Below are positions 47,946-56,884 of a stretch of DNA of 64,000 nucleotides, one piece after another. Below the pieces are notes generated by a model, which saw nothing but the letters and a program-made list of their open reading frames with translations, made no database searches and was not told the DNA's origin. Source of the stretch: Chromohalobacter moromii (GTDB lineage: Bacteria > Pseudomonadota > Gammaproteobacteria > Pseudomonadales > Halomonadaceae); NCBI RefSeq assembly GCF_023091865.1, contig NZ_JAHXDI010000001.1, forward strand, positions 186,001-250,000, in the 5' to 3' direction. Every line of letters starts with the position of its first letter. Positions within the stretch are counted from its first letter, which is position 1. Position numbers and translations under genes: made by a program.

Positions 47946-48128
47946 GCGCGTCTTATGGGCCGCTGCGGTGTGTCTAGCGGGTGCGTCGGGTATTCATGGC
48001 TGAGTGGGACTTACTCCTCGCTTTCGATCGGTGCGGCGATGCGAAAACCGGCATGCGAACGCAACTCTGTTATCCTATGCGGATAAGATGACATGGCATC
48101 CACTCTCTTTCTGCATAGAATCGCGCTC

Positions 48129-49649
48129 ATGACCACTCAGGTCTCTCGCCGCTGGCGTCCTCGTTCGTTACTGCAGTTGGTAATGCTCGCCTTTGTGATG
48201 GTGATGCTGCCAATCGCTGTGCTCATGTTTCAGGCCAGCCAGGCACTCTCCGAACTCTCGTCGCTGGCCGATGTCAGCGCGCGCCAAGCGGTGGAACAGA
48301 CCCGCCGCGCCCGCACGCTGAGTAACCTGGCACTGGAAATGGAGCGCAGTGCGCGTCAATACGCGGTGCTGGAGCAGGAAGGATTGCTCAGCATCTATAC
48401 CGAGAAAGCCCAACGCTACGCGGAACTGCTCGACGAGCATGCCCCCTTGCTGCCTGACGATCCCGATATCCCGCGCCTGCGTGAGCAAGTGAGCGAGCTC
48501 AAGGCGTTGCCGGACAAGCCAATCGACGAGTTCCGCGAGCAGTTGGCGGCGTTCGGCGACTTCTCCCAGCGCACCGACAACGTTCGCCAGGCTACCAACC
48601 AACTGATCGATGAGCGTATCGAAAACATCCGCGAGCGTGCCAGCACCGTGCGTGGGCAGTTATGGATGCAGACCGCTGCGCTGGTCTCGGTCAGCCTGGG
48701 GCTGATGCTGATTTTCACGTGGCTGATCATCCGCCCCATCCGCCAGCTCGAGCGGCGCATCTTCAGTCTGGGCAGTGGCATGGAGCCGGCCTCGTCGCAG
48801 CATATACAGGGGCCGGCGGAGCTGGTCAGCCTGGGCGAGCGGCTGACTTGGTTGTCCGGACGCCTCACCGAACTCGAGGCACAGAAGCAACAGTTTTTGC
48901 GCCATATGTCCCACGAGCTGAAAACCCCATTGGCCAGCGTGCGCGAGGGCACCGCGCTGCTTTCCGATGGTGTGGTCGGTGAACTCAGCGAACGTCAGCG
49001 GGAAATCGTGGGCTTGATCGATGTCAGTGGTCAGGAACTCCAGGCCCTGATCGAGCAACTGCTCGACTATAATCTGTTGCAGCACAGCCGAGGGCTCAAG
49101 GTGACACGTTTCGACTTGGTCACGGTGATCCAGGAAGTGCTCGCCAAACATCGTTTGGCGCTCGACAAGAAGGGCATGGATGTCGACTGGCCTCGACACA
49201 CGCCTTTGCCCTGGCAGGCCGATCGCGAACGTACCGCCAGCGTTCTCGACAATCTGATTTCCAATGCCATCGCCTACGGTGAGAATGGCGGCCAACTGGC
49301 GCTACGTGTTCGGCAACATGCGTCATGGCTGGTGGTCGAAGTCGCCAACACCGGTGAGCCTATCGACGACAGCGACCGTGCGCGCCTCTTCGAAGCATTC
49401 TATCAAGGGCGCATGCGACGTCAGGGTGCCCTCAAGGGGTCCGGCATCGGCTTGTCGGTAGCTGCCGATTGCGCCAAGGTTCAAAATGGACGCTTGGAGT
49501 TGGTCGAAGATGACACTTTCCCGGTCTGCTTCCGACTGACACTGCCCGAGGTGACGTCGCCGGAGGAAGGAGCCGATGGCGACGACGCTTCCATAACGAC
49601 GCCGGCCACGCCGCCGCCGGCGCTAAACGCAAGGAATTCGAACGCATGA
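48129..49649 (+). CDS. glrK: Sensor histidine kinase GlrK (QseE)
   Basis: The protein has 506 residues. Membrane helices at about 20-40 and 180-200 flank a periplasmic helical region, then come HAMP, HisKA with His in Met-Ser-His-Glu-Leu-Lys-Thr-Pro-Leu-Ala-Ser near residue 262, and HATPase with Gly-Ser-Gly-Ile-Gly-Leu-Ser. It follows E. coli GlrK along its length: Arg-Ser-Leu-Leu-Gln-Leu-Val-Met-Leu-Ala-Phe at the start and Leu-Glu-Met-Glu-Arg-Ser in the periplasmic part. The start at 48129 fits this homology; ATG 48093 is also in frame. GlrK phosphorylates GlrR in response to envelope signals. The stop overlaps qseG in ATGA. Confidence 0.93.
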   Translation: MTTQVSRRWRPRSLLQLVMLAFVMVMLPIAVLMFQASQALSELSSLADVSARQAVEQTRRARTLSNLALEMERSARQYAVLEQEGLLSIYTEKAQRYAELLDEHAPLLPDDPDIPRLREQVSELKALPDKPIDEFREQLAAFGDFSQRTDNVRQATNQLIDERIENIRERASTVRGQLWMQTAALVSVSLGLMLIFTWLIIRPIRQLERRIFSLGSGMEPASSQHIQGPAELVSLGERLTWLSGRLTELEAQKQQFLRHMSHELKTPLASVREGTALLSDGVVGELSERQREIVGLIDVSGQELQALIEQLLDYNLLQHSRGLKVTRFDLVTVIQEVLAKHRLALDKKGMDVDWPRHTPLPWQADRERTASVLDNLISNAIAYGENGGQLALRVRQHASWLVVEVANTGEPIDDSDRARLFEAFYQGRMRRQGALKGSGIGLSVAADCAKVQNGRLELVEDDTFPVCFRLTLPEVTSPEEGADGDDASITTPATPPPALNARNSNA

Positions 49650-50176
49650 ACATCCGGATGCTGCTAGTGACGCTGTGCGCTGGCTCACTGCTGACCGGGT
49701 GCCAGTGGATGACACAAGAGACGTCCGCTCCGGCAGCCCCGGTCACTTCCTGTAATGACGACATTCCCAAGCTGGCCGACAATGTCTGCCTGGTGGATGA
49801 CTGGATCGCCTTCGGGCTCGCCTCGCAACGCGGTGATAGCGAGTGGCGCGACACCATGCTGACGCGCCTCCAGGGTGACATGCCGCATCTCAAGCTGGCA
49901 CGCGCCGCGGTGCTGGCATGGGGCGAACGCGATGGTTGGGAGCAGGCATCCGAGCTTTACAAGGCCGATATCTCAGCGGCACCGAGCCGTTTACAGCCTC
50001 TGTTACGGCAATGGCTCAATGAGCTCGAGGCCCGCCGCGATTTGGCCAGCGATCTCGCCAAGAGCGAATCGCGCCGCCAAGCGTTGGGACGCGAGCGCGA
50101 TGACCTCGCCGAGAAACTCGACGCCCTGACGGCCATCGAACAGAGTATCAACTCGCGCCATGAGCAATCGCCATGA
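49646..50176 (+). CDS. qseG: Outer-membrane lipoprotein QseG
   Basis: The protein has 176 residues. The signal peptide ends in the lipobox Leu-Leu-Thr-Gly-Cys with lipidated Cys near residue 19. A middle alpha-helical repeat-like region and a C-terminal coiled coil rich in Glu, Arg and Leu (about 130-170) follow. Position between glrK and glrR, size and lipobox identify it as QseG, which interacts with the kinase in E. coli. It overlaps glrK by four bases. The glrR start follows after 28 bases. Confidence 0.85.
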   Translation: MNIRMLLVTLCAGSLLTGCQWMTQETSAPAAPVTSCNDDIPKLADNVCLVDDWIAFGLASQRGDSEWRDTMLTRLQGDMPHLKLARAAVLAWGERDGWEQASELYKADISAAPSRLQPLLRQWLNELEARRDLASDLAKSESRRQALGRERDDLAEKLDALTAIEQSINSRHEQSP

Positions 50177-50204
50177 CAGCGCGACGGTTACCAAGGAGAG
50201 ATTC

Positions 50205-51605
50205 GTGAAGCACGCCGCCGCCCATATTCTGCTGGTCGATGACGACCCCAGCCTCCTCAAGCTTTTGGGCATGCGCCTGGAAAGCCGAGGCTACCGCGTG
50301 ACGACTGCCGAAAGTGGGCGGCAGGCGTTGGAGTGTCTCAACGAGGACCGCCCTGATCTGGTGCTTTCCGACTTGCGCATGGATGAAATGGACGGCATGG
50401 CGCTGTTTCACGAATTGCAGCGTCGTGCGCCGGGCATGCCGGTGATCATTCTGACCGCGCATGGCTCGATTCCCGATGCGGTGAGCGCCACGCGCCAAGG
50501 GGTGTTCAGCTTCCTTACCAAGCCGGTGGACCGCGACGAGCTGTTCGCCGCCATCGAGGAGGCGCTATCGCAGACGGCGAGCACGCATGGCGCCGGTGAC
50601 GATGCCTGGCGTGCCGAGATCATCACCCGTAGCCCCCAGATGGAGCGTATTCTCGAGCAGGCGCGTATGGTGGCGGCGTCCGATGTCAGCGTGCTGATCA
50701 CCGGGGCTTCCGGCTCCGGCAAGGAGTTGCTCGCCAATGCCATCCACCAGGCGAGTGGGCGCGCCGACAAGCCGTTCGTGGCGATCAACTGCGGCGCACT
50801 GCCCGAGCAACTGCTGGAAAGCGAGCTTTTCGGGCACGCCAAGGGGGCCTTCACCGGTGCGGTCAGCCAGCACGAAGGGCTGTTTCTCGCCGCCAATGGG
50901 GGCAGCCTGTTCCTCGACGAGATCGGCGACATGCCGCTGACGCTGCAGGTCAAATTGTTGCGCGCGCTGCAGGAACGTCAGATTCGCCCGCTGGGCTCGA
51001 CCACCTCGGTGCCCATCGACGTGCGCATCATCTCCGCCACGCACCGCGATCTCGACCGCGCCATGCACGAGGGCGACTTCCGCGAGGACCTTTACTACCG
51101 CCTCAACGTCGTCAACCTCAAGCTGCCGGCACTCAAGGAACGCGCCGAGGACGTGCCGTTGCTCGCCAAGTACCTGGTGGGGCAAGCCGCCGAGCGCCAC
51201 AAGCCCTTCGTCAAAGGCTTCTCGTCGGAAGCGCTCAACCTGCTGGCCTCCAGCGCCTGGCCGGGCAACGTGCGCCAGCTGGTCAACGTCGTCGAGCAGT
51301 GCGTGGCGCTGACCAGCTCGCCGATCATCCCCGAAGCACTGGTGGCGCAGGCGCTGGCGGCCGAAGAAAACGCCTTGCCGTCATTCAACGAGGCGCGCGC
51401 GGGCTTTGAACGCAGCTATCTCGTCAAGGTGCTCAAGATCACCGAGGGCAACGTCACCCAGGCCGCGCGCATCGCCGGGCGCAACCGCACCGACTTTTAC
51501 AAGCTGCTGGCTCGCCACGACCTGGAACCGAGCAGCTTCAAACCCAGCACCCAACCGCAGTCGGCGCAGAACGACGACGCCCAGCCGCGCCGCGTGCAGC
51601 GCTGA
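50205..51605 (+). CDS. glrR: Sigma-54-dependent response regulator GlrR (QseF)
   Basis: The protein has 466 residues. The receiver domain begins at about residue 5 with Leu-Leu-Val-Asp-Asp-Asp and has the phospho-acceptor in Ser-Asp-Leu-Arg-Met-Asp-Glu-Met near residue 52. The AAA+ domain has Walker A (Gly-Ala-Ser-Gly-Ser-Gly-Lys-Glu) near residue 166 and Gly-Ala-Phe-Thr-Gly-Ala near residue 209, required for sigma-54 contact. A Fis-type HTH near 415-440 follows. GTG 50205 lies seven bases after AAGGAG and matches the E. coli start; ATG 50160 overlaps qseG and lacks a good site. Its target is probably the sigma-54 promoter at 47474. Confidence 0.94.
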   Translation: MKHAAAHILLVDDDPSLLKLLGMRLESRGYRVTTAESGRQALECLNEDRPDLVLSDLRMDEMDGMALFHELQRRAPGMPVIILTAHGSIPDAVSATRQGVFSFLTKPVDRDELFAAIEEALSQTASTHGAGDDAWRAEIITRSPQMERILEQARMVAASDVSVLITGASGSGKELLANAIHQASGRADKPFVAINCGALPEQLLESELFGHAKGAFTGAVSQHEGLFLAANGGSLFLDEIGDMPLTLQVKLLRALQERQIRPLGSTTSVPIDVRIISATHRDLDRAMHEGDFREDLYYRLNVVNLKLPALKERAEDVPLLAKYLVGQAAERHKPFVKGFSSEALNLLASSAWPGNVRQLVNVVEQCVALTSSPIIPEALVAQALAAEENALPSFNEARAGFERSYLVKVLKITEGNVTQAARIAGRNRTDFYKLLARHDLEPSSFKPSTQPQSAQNDDAQPRRVQR

Positions 51606-51635
51606 ATTCGTGCAGAGACAGTTTTCAGACAGCGC

Positions 51636-52982
51636 CTAACGCTTGAAGCGCCGCTTTACCTCCAGCTTCAACCGCCCCTCGCCGAGTCGCGCGGTGAGGG
51701 TCTGGCCGGGCTGGGTATCGTGGGCGTGGCGCACGATATGGCGATCGTCGTCCTCGAGGATCGCGTAGCCGCGTCCCAACACCGCCAGCGGGCTGACCGC
51801 GTTGAGCTCGCGCGCCAGGGCTTCGAGGCGCTCCTGGGACTGATCGAGGCGGCGCGGCAGGGCGGCATGCAACTGACGTTCTAGCGTCGTCAGACGTTGC
51901 CTATACGTCTCGATGGCAAGGCGCGGGTCCTGGCGTTCTACGCGGCGTGTCAGCGCTTCGTGATGCTGACGCTCGCGGTCGAGGCGTCGCTGCATGGCAA
52001 GCTTCAAACGCGTTTCCCAACTTTCCAGGCGCCGGCGCTGTTCGGCCAGACGCTCGCCGGGATGCCGCAATCGCGCCCGAGCATGATCGAGGCGCTGGCC
52101 GTCGCGCTCCAGGCGTGCCTGCATGGCGCGTGTCAGGCCGCGTTCGGCGGTTTGTAGCTGCGCCTGCTGCTCGTGCCAGTCAGGGACTAGGTGCTCGGCG
52201 GCGGCGGACGGCGTGGGCGCACGCTCATCGGCGGCGAAATCCGCCAGCGTGACATCCACTTCATGGCCCACCGCCGACATCACCGGCAGGCGAGAATGAT
52301 GAATCGCCCGCGCCAGGTGTTCGTCGTTGAACGCCCACAGATCCTCCAGACTGCCGCCGCCGCGCGTGACGAGCAGAGCATCGACAGTGTCGTCCGGCGA
52401 TTGGGCGCGCTGATTGGCCTGGGCGATGGCGCGGATGATCGCCGGCGACGCCTCACGTCCCTGGACCGGCACCGGCAGGATCGTTACCTCCAGCGCCGGC
52501 CAACGGCGACGCAGCACCGCCAGTACGTCACGAATCGCCGCCCCGGTGGGCGAGGTGATGATGGCCAGATGGCGCGGCGGGCAGGGCAACGGCCGCGCAT
52601 TGACGAAGACGCCCTCGGCGGAAAGCTTCGCCTTGAGCCGCTCGAACGCCGCCAGCAGCTCGCCTTCCCCAGATGCCTGCACCGCTTCGACGATCAACTG
52701 GTAGTCGCCACGCGGCTCGAACACCGACACGCGCCCGCGTACCCGCAGCCGGTCGCCATCCTTGAGCGGCGCACGCATCAAGCGCGCCCGGTTGCGGAAG
52801 AACGCGCAGCGCAACTGGGCGCGGTCGTCCTTGAGCGTGAAGTAGATATGCCCCGACGCCGGCCGCGCCACCCCCGAAATCTCGCCTTCCACCCAACACT
52901 CGCCGAAGCCACGCTCCAGCATCAGACGGGCCTGGCGGTTGAGTTCACTGACGCTGAGGGCGGTGGGGGTGGGGGCGGACAT
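51636..52982 (-). CDS. xseA: Exodeoxyribonuclease VII large subunit
   Basis: The protein has 448 residues. An N-terminal OB fold (about 10-105) contains Trp-Val-Glu-Gly-Glu-Ile-Ser and Gly-His-Ile-Tyr-Phe-Thr-Leu-Lys-Asp. The catalytic region shows Thr-Ser-Pro-Thr-Gly-Ala-Ala-Ile-Arg-Asp near 143, Arg-Gly-Gly-Gly-Ser near 207 and Gly-His-Glu-Val-Asp near 240. A long Arg/Gln-rich coiled coil occupies about 270-400. With XseB, which is not in the window, it degrades single-stranded DNA. The gene is convergent with glrR, 30 bases away. Confidence 0.95.
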   Translation of the reverse strand: MSAPTPTALSVSELNRQARLMLERGFGECWVEGEISGVARPASGHIYFTLKDDRAQLRCAFFRNRARLMRAPLKDGDRLRVRGRVSVFEPRGDYQLIVEAVQASGEGELLAAFERLKAKLSAEGVFVNARPLPCPPRHLAIITSPTGAAIRDVLAVLRRRWPALEVTILPVPVQGREASPAIIRAIAQANQRAQSPDDTVDALLVTRGGGSLEDLWAFNDEHLARAIHHSRLPVMSAVGHEVDVTLADFAADERAPTPSAAAEHLVPDWHEQQAQLQTAERGLTRAMQARLERDGQRLDHARARLRHPGERLAEQRRRLESWETRLKLAMQRRLDRERQHHEALTRRVERQDPRLAIETYRQRLTTLERQLHAALPRRLDQSQERLEALARELNAVSPLAVLGRGYAILEDDDRHIVRHAHDTQPGQTLTARLGEGRLKLEVKRRFKR

Positions 52983-53061
52983 GGCGACGAAAGCGCTCCG
53001 ATCATGGCGAAGCGCTCAGTCTAGCATTGCGAGGGGAGACACCCGAAAGCGGCCTGATCCC

Positions 53062-53093
53062 GGCCCCGTGCGCCTGATGGGCGGCACGGGGCC
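53062..53093 (-). terminator. Hairpin downstream of tctA
   Basis: A perfect ten-base stem, GGCCCCGTGC with GCACGGGGCC, encloses a 12-base loop. It lies just past the tctA stop in the direction of transcription. There is no T run on that side, so it may protect the mRNA end or work with Rho. Confidence 0.5.
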
Positions 53094-53115
53094 AGTCGAT
53101 TCAGCTCTTGCCGTT

Positions 53116-54618
53116 TCAGGCCTTGCTGGTCTTGGCCTGCCACAGCTTGGGCAGCAGCCAGGGCAGAAGCAGCAGGGCGAGCGCGGCGATCCACAGCCCC
53201 AGCGAAATGCCGGATTGCCACAGGATGCCGAGGTCGCCGCCGCTGATGGACAGTGCACGCCGCAGGTTCTGCTCCATTAGCCCGCCGAGGACGTAGCCCA
53301 GGATGACGGGGGCCAGCGAGAAGCCCAGCTTGCGCAGCAGGTAGCCGAACACGCCGATGATGAGCATCAGGTAGATGGCCGCGAGGTTGGAGTGGAGCTG
53401 GAAAACGCCTACGAAGGCCAGAATCGCGATGCCCGGCACCAGCACCCAGCGCGGGATCGTCAGCACGCGGGCGAAGACGCCGGCCAGCGGCAGGTTGAGT
53501 GCCAGCAAGACGATATTGCCGATATACAGCGAGGCGATCAGGCCGCCGGCGACTTCCGGGCGTTCACTGAACATCATGGGGCCGGGGGTGATGTTGTAGA
53601 GCATCAACGCGCCGAGTAGCACGGCCGTCGTGCCGGAGCCGGGAATGCCCAGCGTCAGCATGGGCACGAACGAGCCCGCCGCCGAAGCGTTGTTGGCCGC
53701 TTCCGGTGCCGCCAGGCCGCGCATGTTGCCCGTCCCGAACGAATTGTCCTTGTCGCTCAGACGTTTCTCCGTGGTATAAGCGACCGCGCCGGCCACCGAG
53801 GCGCCGGTGCCAGGCAAGATACCAATGATAAAACCGATCAGGCCCGAGCGGCCCATCGTCCACTTGCAGGCCATCACTTCCTTGAGGCTGATGAAGACGC
53901 GCCCAAGCGGCGGGAGGCCGTCGTTGCCGTCCTTGCGATTGGCATGTTCCAGCATCAGGAGTATTTCGCTGATCGCGAACAAGCCGATGATCATGACGAC
54001 GAAATCGATACCGTCGTACAGCTCGGGCAGGCCGAAGGTATAGCGCAGCACGCCGGTGCTCGAATCGACGCCCACGGTGCCGATCAAGACCCCCAGCACG
54101 GCGCCGATGGCGGTCTTGACGGGATCCTTGCCCATCATCACGGACATGGAGGCGAAGGCGAACACCATCAGCGCGAAGAACTCGGCGGGCCCGAACATCA
54201 CCGCCACTTCCGCCAGTAGCGGCGCGAACAGCGTCAGCCCGATGATGGCGATGGTCGCGCCGACGAACGAACTGACCGCCGACAGGCCGAGCGCCGGTCC
54301 GGCCAGCCCTTTCTTGGCCAGCGGGTGGCCGTCGAGCGTGGTCATCACGGCCCCGGCATCGCCGGGTACGTTGAGCAGGATACTCGACATGCGTCCGCCG
54401 TACTCGGCCCCCGTGTAGATGGCGGCGAGCAGGATCAACGCCGACTCGGCGGGTAGACCGAGCGTATAGGCCAGCGGCATCAGAATCGCGATCCCGTTGA
54501 TCGGACCGATGCCGGGCAGCGCTCCGAAGAGCGTGCCGAGAAGCGCGCCGAGCAACGCCAAACCGAGGTTCAGCGGGCTCAGCGCGACGTCGAAGCCATG
54601 AATCAGGAAATCGAACAT
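53116..54618 (-). CDS. tctA: Tripartite tricarboxylate transporter large permease TctA
   Basis: This membrane protein has 500 residues and about eleven or twelve helices. Typical TctA stretches are Gly-Ala-Leu-Pro-Gly-Ile-Gly-Pro near residue 32, Ser-Ser-Ile-Leu-Leu-Asn-Val-Pro-Gly near residue 79, and a second Gly-Ile-Leu-Pro-Gly-Thr-Gly near 267. It is the transport subunit of a TTT-family system for tricarboxylates or related acids. It is the last gene of tctCBA, 12 bases after tctB. Confidence 0.94.
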   Translation of the reverse strand: MFDFLIHGFDVALSPLNLGLALLGALLGTLFGALPGIGPINGIAILMPLAYTLGLPAESALILLAAIYTGAEYGGRMSSILLNVPGDAGAVMTTLDGHPLAKKGLAGPALGLSAVSSFVGATIAIIGLTLFAPLLAEVAVMFGPAEFFALMVFAFASMSVMMGKDPVKTAIGAVLGVLIGTVGVDSSTGVLRYTFGLPELYDGIDFVVMIIGLFAISEILLMLEHANRKDGNDGLPPLGRVFISLKEVMACKWTMGRSGLIGFIIGILPGTGASVAGAVAYTTEKRLSDKDNSFGTGNMRGLAAPEAANNASAAGSFVPMLTLGIPGSGTTAVLLGALMLYNITPGPMMFSERPEVAGGLIASLYIGNIVLLALNLPLAGVFARVLTIPRWVLVPGIAILAFVGVFQLHSNLAAIYLMLIIGVFGYLLRKLGFSLAPVILGYVLGGLMEQNLRRALSISGGDLGILWQSGISLGLWIAALALLLLPWLLPKLWQAKTSKA

Positions 54619-54630
54619 GAGGGCGCTCCG

Positions 54631-55080
54631 TTATAGCAAGGGCTCGATCCAGTAACCGCTGGGTAGCGAGATCCCCAATGCATGCGCAAAAAGGAAATAG
54701 CTGACGACGGCCATGAGTCCACCGGTCAGCAGTGCCTTGCCCCATGACGCGCCAAAGATGCGAGACAGGCTGGCGACTGCTAACAGCGAGGTGATGATGA
54801 AGCCGAGATTGGTGAACAGCAGGGCATAGATCAGGAGCGTGACGAGCACCAGCAGCAACTTCACGCTGAGCTGGCGACCGGGCCACGCCTCGTTGGTGCC
54901 GGGTTTCACGATCAACACGCTGGCCAGCGCCGCCAGCAGGATGGCAAGGCCGAGCGGAAAGGCGCGGGGGCCCACGGGGTCGTAGCTGAAGGGCACTTCC
55001 AGTTGCATGGCCTGGACGGCGACGAACGCCGCCAGACCGATCAGGACAATGCCCAACAACCGGTCGGCGGCGAGTCTCAT
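54631..55080 (-). CDS. tctB: Tripartite tricarboxylate transporter small permease TctB
   Basis: The protein has 149 residues and four predicted helices. Phe-Ser-Tyr-Asp-Pro-Val-Gly-Pro-Arg-Ala-Phe-Pro near residue 31 is the TctB family signature. It is the small membrane subunit of the transporter. Its ATG overlaps the tctC stop in ATGA. Confidence 0.9.
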   Translation of the reverse strand: MRLAADRLLGIVLIGLAAFVAVQAMQLEVPFSYDPVGPRAFPLGLAILLAALASVLIVKPGTNEAWPGRQLSVKLLLVLVTLLIYALLFTNLGFIITSLLAVASLSRIFGASWGKALLTGGLMAVVSYFLFAHALGISLPSGYWIEPLL

Positions 55081-56066
55081 TGCTTCAGCCCTACTTCTTT
55101 GGCCAAGGATTCGAACTGGTCGACCTGCTCCAGCACGTAGTCATTGAACTCGGGACCGAAGCGCGACATCGGGAAGAGGCCTCGGTCCTTGCGCAGTTCG
55201 GCGAATTTCTTGGACTGGGCGAGTTGGGACATGCGGTCCACCCACTTCTGGTAGGCCGCGTCACTGACGTTGGGCCCCATGTAATAGCCGCGCCAGATGG
55301 GCCATTGCACGTCATAGCCTTGCTCCGCCGCGGTGGGGATGTCGGCGTAAGGGCCGCCCATGCGCTCTTCGGACAGCGAGGCCAGCACGCGGATCTTGCC
55401 GCTTTCCAGCTGCGACTTGAGCTCGGAGAGATCGCCCGTGAAGACCTGGATGTGGTTGCCCAGCAGCGCCGCCAGGGCCTCGCCGCCGCCCTCGAAAGAG
55501 ACGTACTTGAGCTTGCGCGGCGACAGATCGGCGGCCTTGGCGGTGAGCGCGGCCTTCATCCAGTCCTGGCTGCCCACGGTGCCGCCCGCCCCGAAGGCGA
55601 TGTCGCCCGGGTTGGCCTTGAGGTCTTCCATCAACTCGTCGAGCGACTGCCAGGGCGCGTCGGCGTTGACCACGATGGCGCCGTAGTCGACGCCTAGGGC
55701 GCCCAGCCAGCGTACGTCGTCGGCGTCGTATTGGCCGAACTTGCCCAGTGCCAGGTTCACGGCCGCGCCGGTGCTGGCGGCGACGATGAGGTTGGGGTCG
55801 TCGTCACGCACGCCGTTGACGTGGTTGTAGGCCACGGCGCCGATGCCGCCCGGCATGTAACTCACGGCCATGGGCTTGTCGATCATGCCGGTCTTTTCCA
55901 GGCCGTTGGCGGCTAGGCGGCAGGTGAGGTCGTAGCCGCCGCCCGGTTTTGCGGGTGCGATGCACTCTGTGGCCTCGGACTGTGCCTGGACGTTGCCGGC
56001 GGCCAACAGACCACCCGCCAGCGCCAGCATGCCGGCGTACATGGAAAGCCCTTTGTTGATCTTCAT
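55077..56066 (-). CDS. tctC: Tripartite tricarboxylate transporter binding protein TctC
   Basis: This periplasmic receptor has 329 residues. A signal peptide ends Val-Gln-Ala near residue 28. The mature part has the family's Cys-Ile-Ala-Pro-Ala-Lys-Pro-Gly-Gly-Gly-Tyr-Asp near residue 35 and Ala-Ala-Ser-Thr-Gly-Ala-Ala near residue 98. An AGGAG lies six bases before ATG 56066, which fixes the start. Two cysteines (near 35 and 48) may form a disulphide. The gene heads tctCBA and is divergent from tctDE, the classical layout for regulated citrate uptake; other acids are possible. Confidence 0.92.
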   Translation of the reverse strand: MKINKGLSMYAGMLALAGGLLAAGNVQAQSEATECIAPAKPGGGYDLTCRLAANGLEKTGMIDKPMAVSYMPGGIGAVAYNHVNGVRDDDPNLIVAASTGAAVNLALGKFGQYDADDVRWLGALGVDYGAIVVNADAPWQSLDELMEDLKANPGDIAFGAGGTVGSQDWMKAALTAKAADLSPRKLKYVSFEGGGEALAALLGNHIQVFTGDLSELKSQLESGKIRVLASLSEERMGGPYADIPTAAEQGYDVQWPIWRGYYMGPNVSDAAYQKWVDRMSQLAQSKKFAELRKDRGLFPMSRFGPEFNDYVLEQVDQFESLAKEVGLKQ

Positions 56067-56124
56067 GGCGAACTCCTGTTCTCTTGTTTTGCACTGCATT
56101 AGGAATAACGAGAATGGTTCTGAT

Positions 56125-56142
56125 GTCATCGCCATGGATGAC
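56125..56142. promoter_or_regulatory. Operator-like dyad between tctC and tctD
   Basis: A perfect six-base inverted repeat, GTCATC-N6-GATGAC, lies in the 149-base divergent gap. TctD is the natural candidate to bind here, but no consensus for TctD was used. The gap must hold promoters for both operons; no clear sigma-70 boxes were recognised. Confidence 0.4.
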
Positions 56143-56215
56143 GGGTATCGATGCTAGGGAGGTAACCTTTCATCAACCTGTCATCGTACGTTCGCCTACA
56201 TGAGACATTGGTCGT

Positions 56216-56884
56216 ATGCGCCTGCTCGTCATCGAAGATGATCCCCTGATCGCGCGCTCGCTGGAGCAAGCGCTCACCCCGCTGGGCAACACCGTCGATG
56301 TGTTCACGCATTACGCGCAGGCACGCGAGGCCCTGCAGAGCGGGCAGTTCGATCTAGTGTTGCTCGACCTGGGGCTGCCCGACGGCAACGGCCTGACGCT
56401 GCTGGCGGAACTGCGCCAGCGCGGCGATACCACGCCGGTGCTGATCCTGACGGCCCGTGACGGCATCGAGGCGCGCGTGGAAGGGCTGGATCTCGGCGCC
56501 GACGATTACCTCGCCAAGCCGTTCTCGCTCGCCGAACTGGAAGCCCGCGTGCGTGCCTTGCTGCGCCGCAGCCAGCAGCGCGTCGACAATCGCCTGACGT
56601 TCGGGCCGCTGGCCTTCGACGCCGGCTCGGGCGTCGCCACGCTCAACGAGACGGTGCTCGATCTGCCGCGCCGCGAGCTGCGTCTGCTGGAGAGTCTGCT
56701 GCTGCACGCCGGCAGCATCACGCCGCGCGAGACCCTGGAGAATCGCCTCTTCGGGTTCGGCGATGTCGGCTCCAACGCGCTGGAGGTATACATCAGCCGC
56801 TTGCGCAAACGGCTCGACGGCAGCGGACTGCGCATTCGTACGTTTCGCGGCCTGGGCTATCGGCTCGAGGAAGAAGCATCGTGA
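56216..56884 (+). CDS. tctD: OmpR-family response regulator TctD
   Basis: The protein has 222 residues. The receiver domain has Glu-Asp-Asp at residue 7, the phospho-acceptor in Leu-Leu-Asp-Leu-Gly near residue 51 and Lys in Ala-Lys-Pro-Phe near residue 101. A C-terminal winged helix (about 125-220) follows. It pairs with the TctE kinase, whose GTG start overlaps its stop. In related systems it activates the divergent tctCBA operon when the tricarboxylate is present. Confidence 0.92.
   Translation: MRLLVIEDDPLIARSLEQALTPLGNTVDVFTHYAQAREALQSGQFDLVLLDLGLPDGNGLTLLAELRQRGDTTPVLILTARDGIEARVEGLDLGADDYLAKPFSLAELEARVRALLRRSQQRVDNRLTFGPLAFDAGSGVATLNETVLDLPRRELRLLESLLLHAGSITPRETLENRLFGFGDVGSNALEVYISRLRKRLDGSGLRIRTFRGLGYRLEEEAS

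Noticed and set aside
47622-48086. Open frame of 154 codons in the region upstream of glrK
   Set aside because: It runs straight through a strong terminator, has no ribosome site, unusual Cys-rich composition and no recognisable similarity; the region reads as non-coding RNA.
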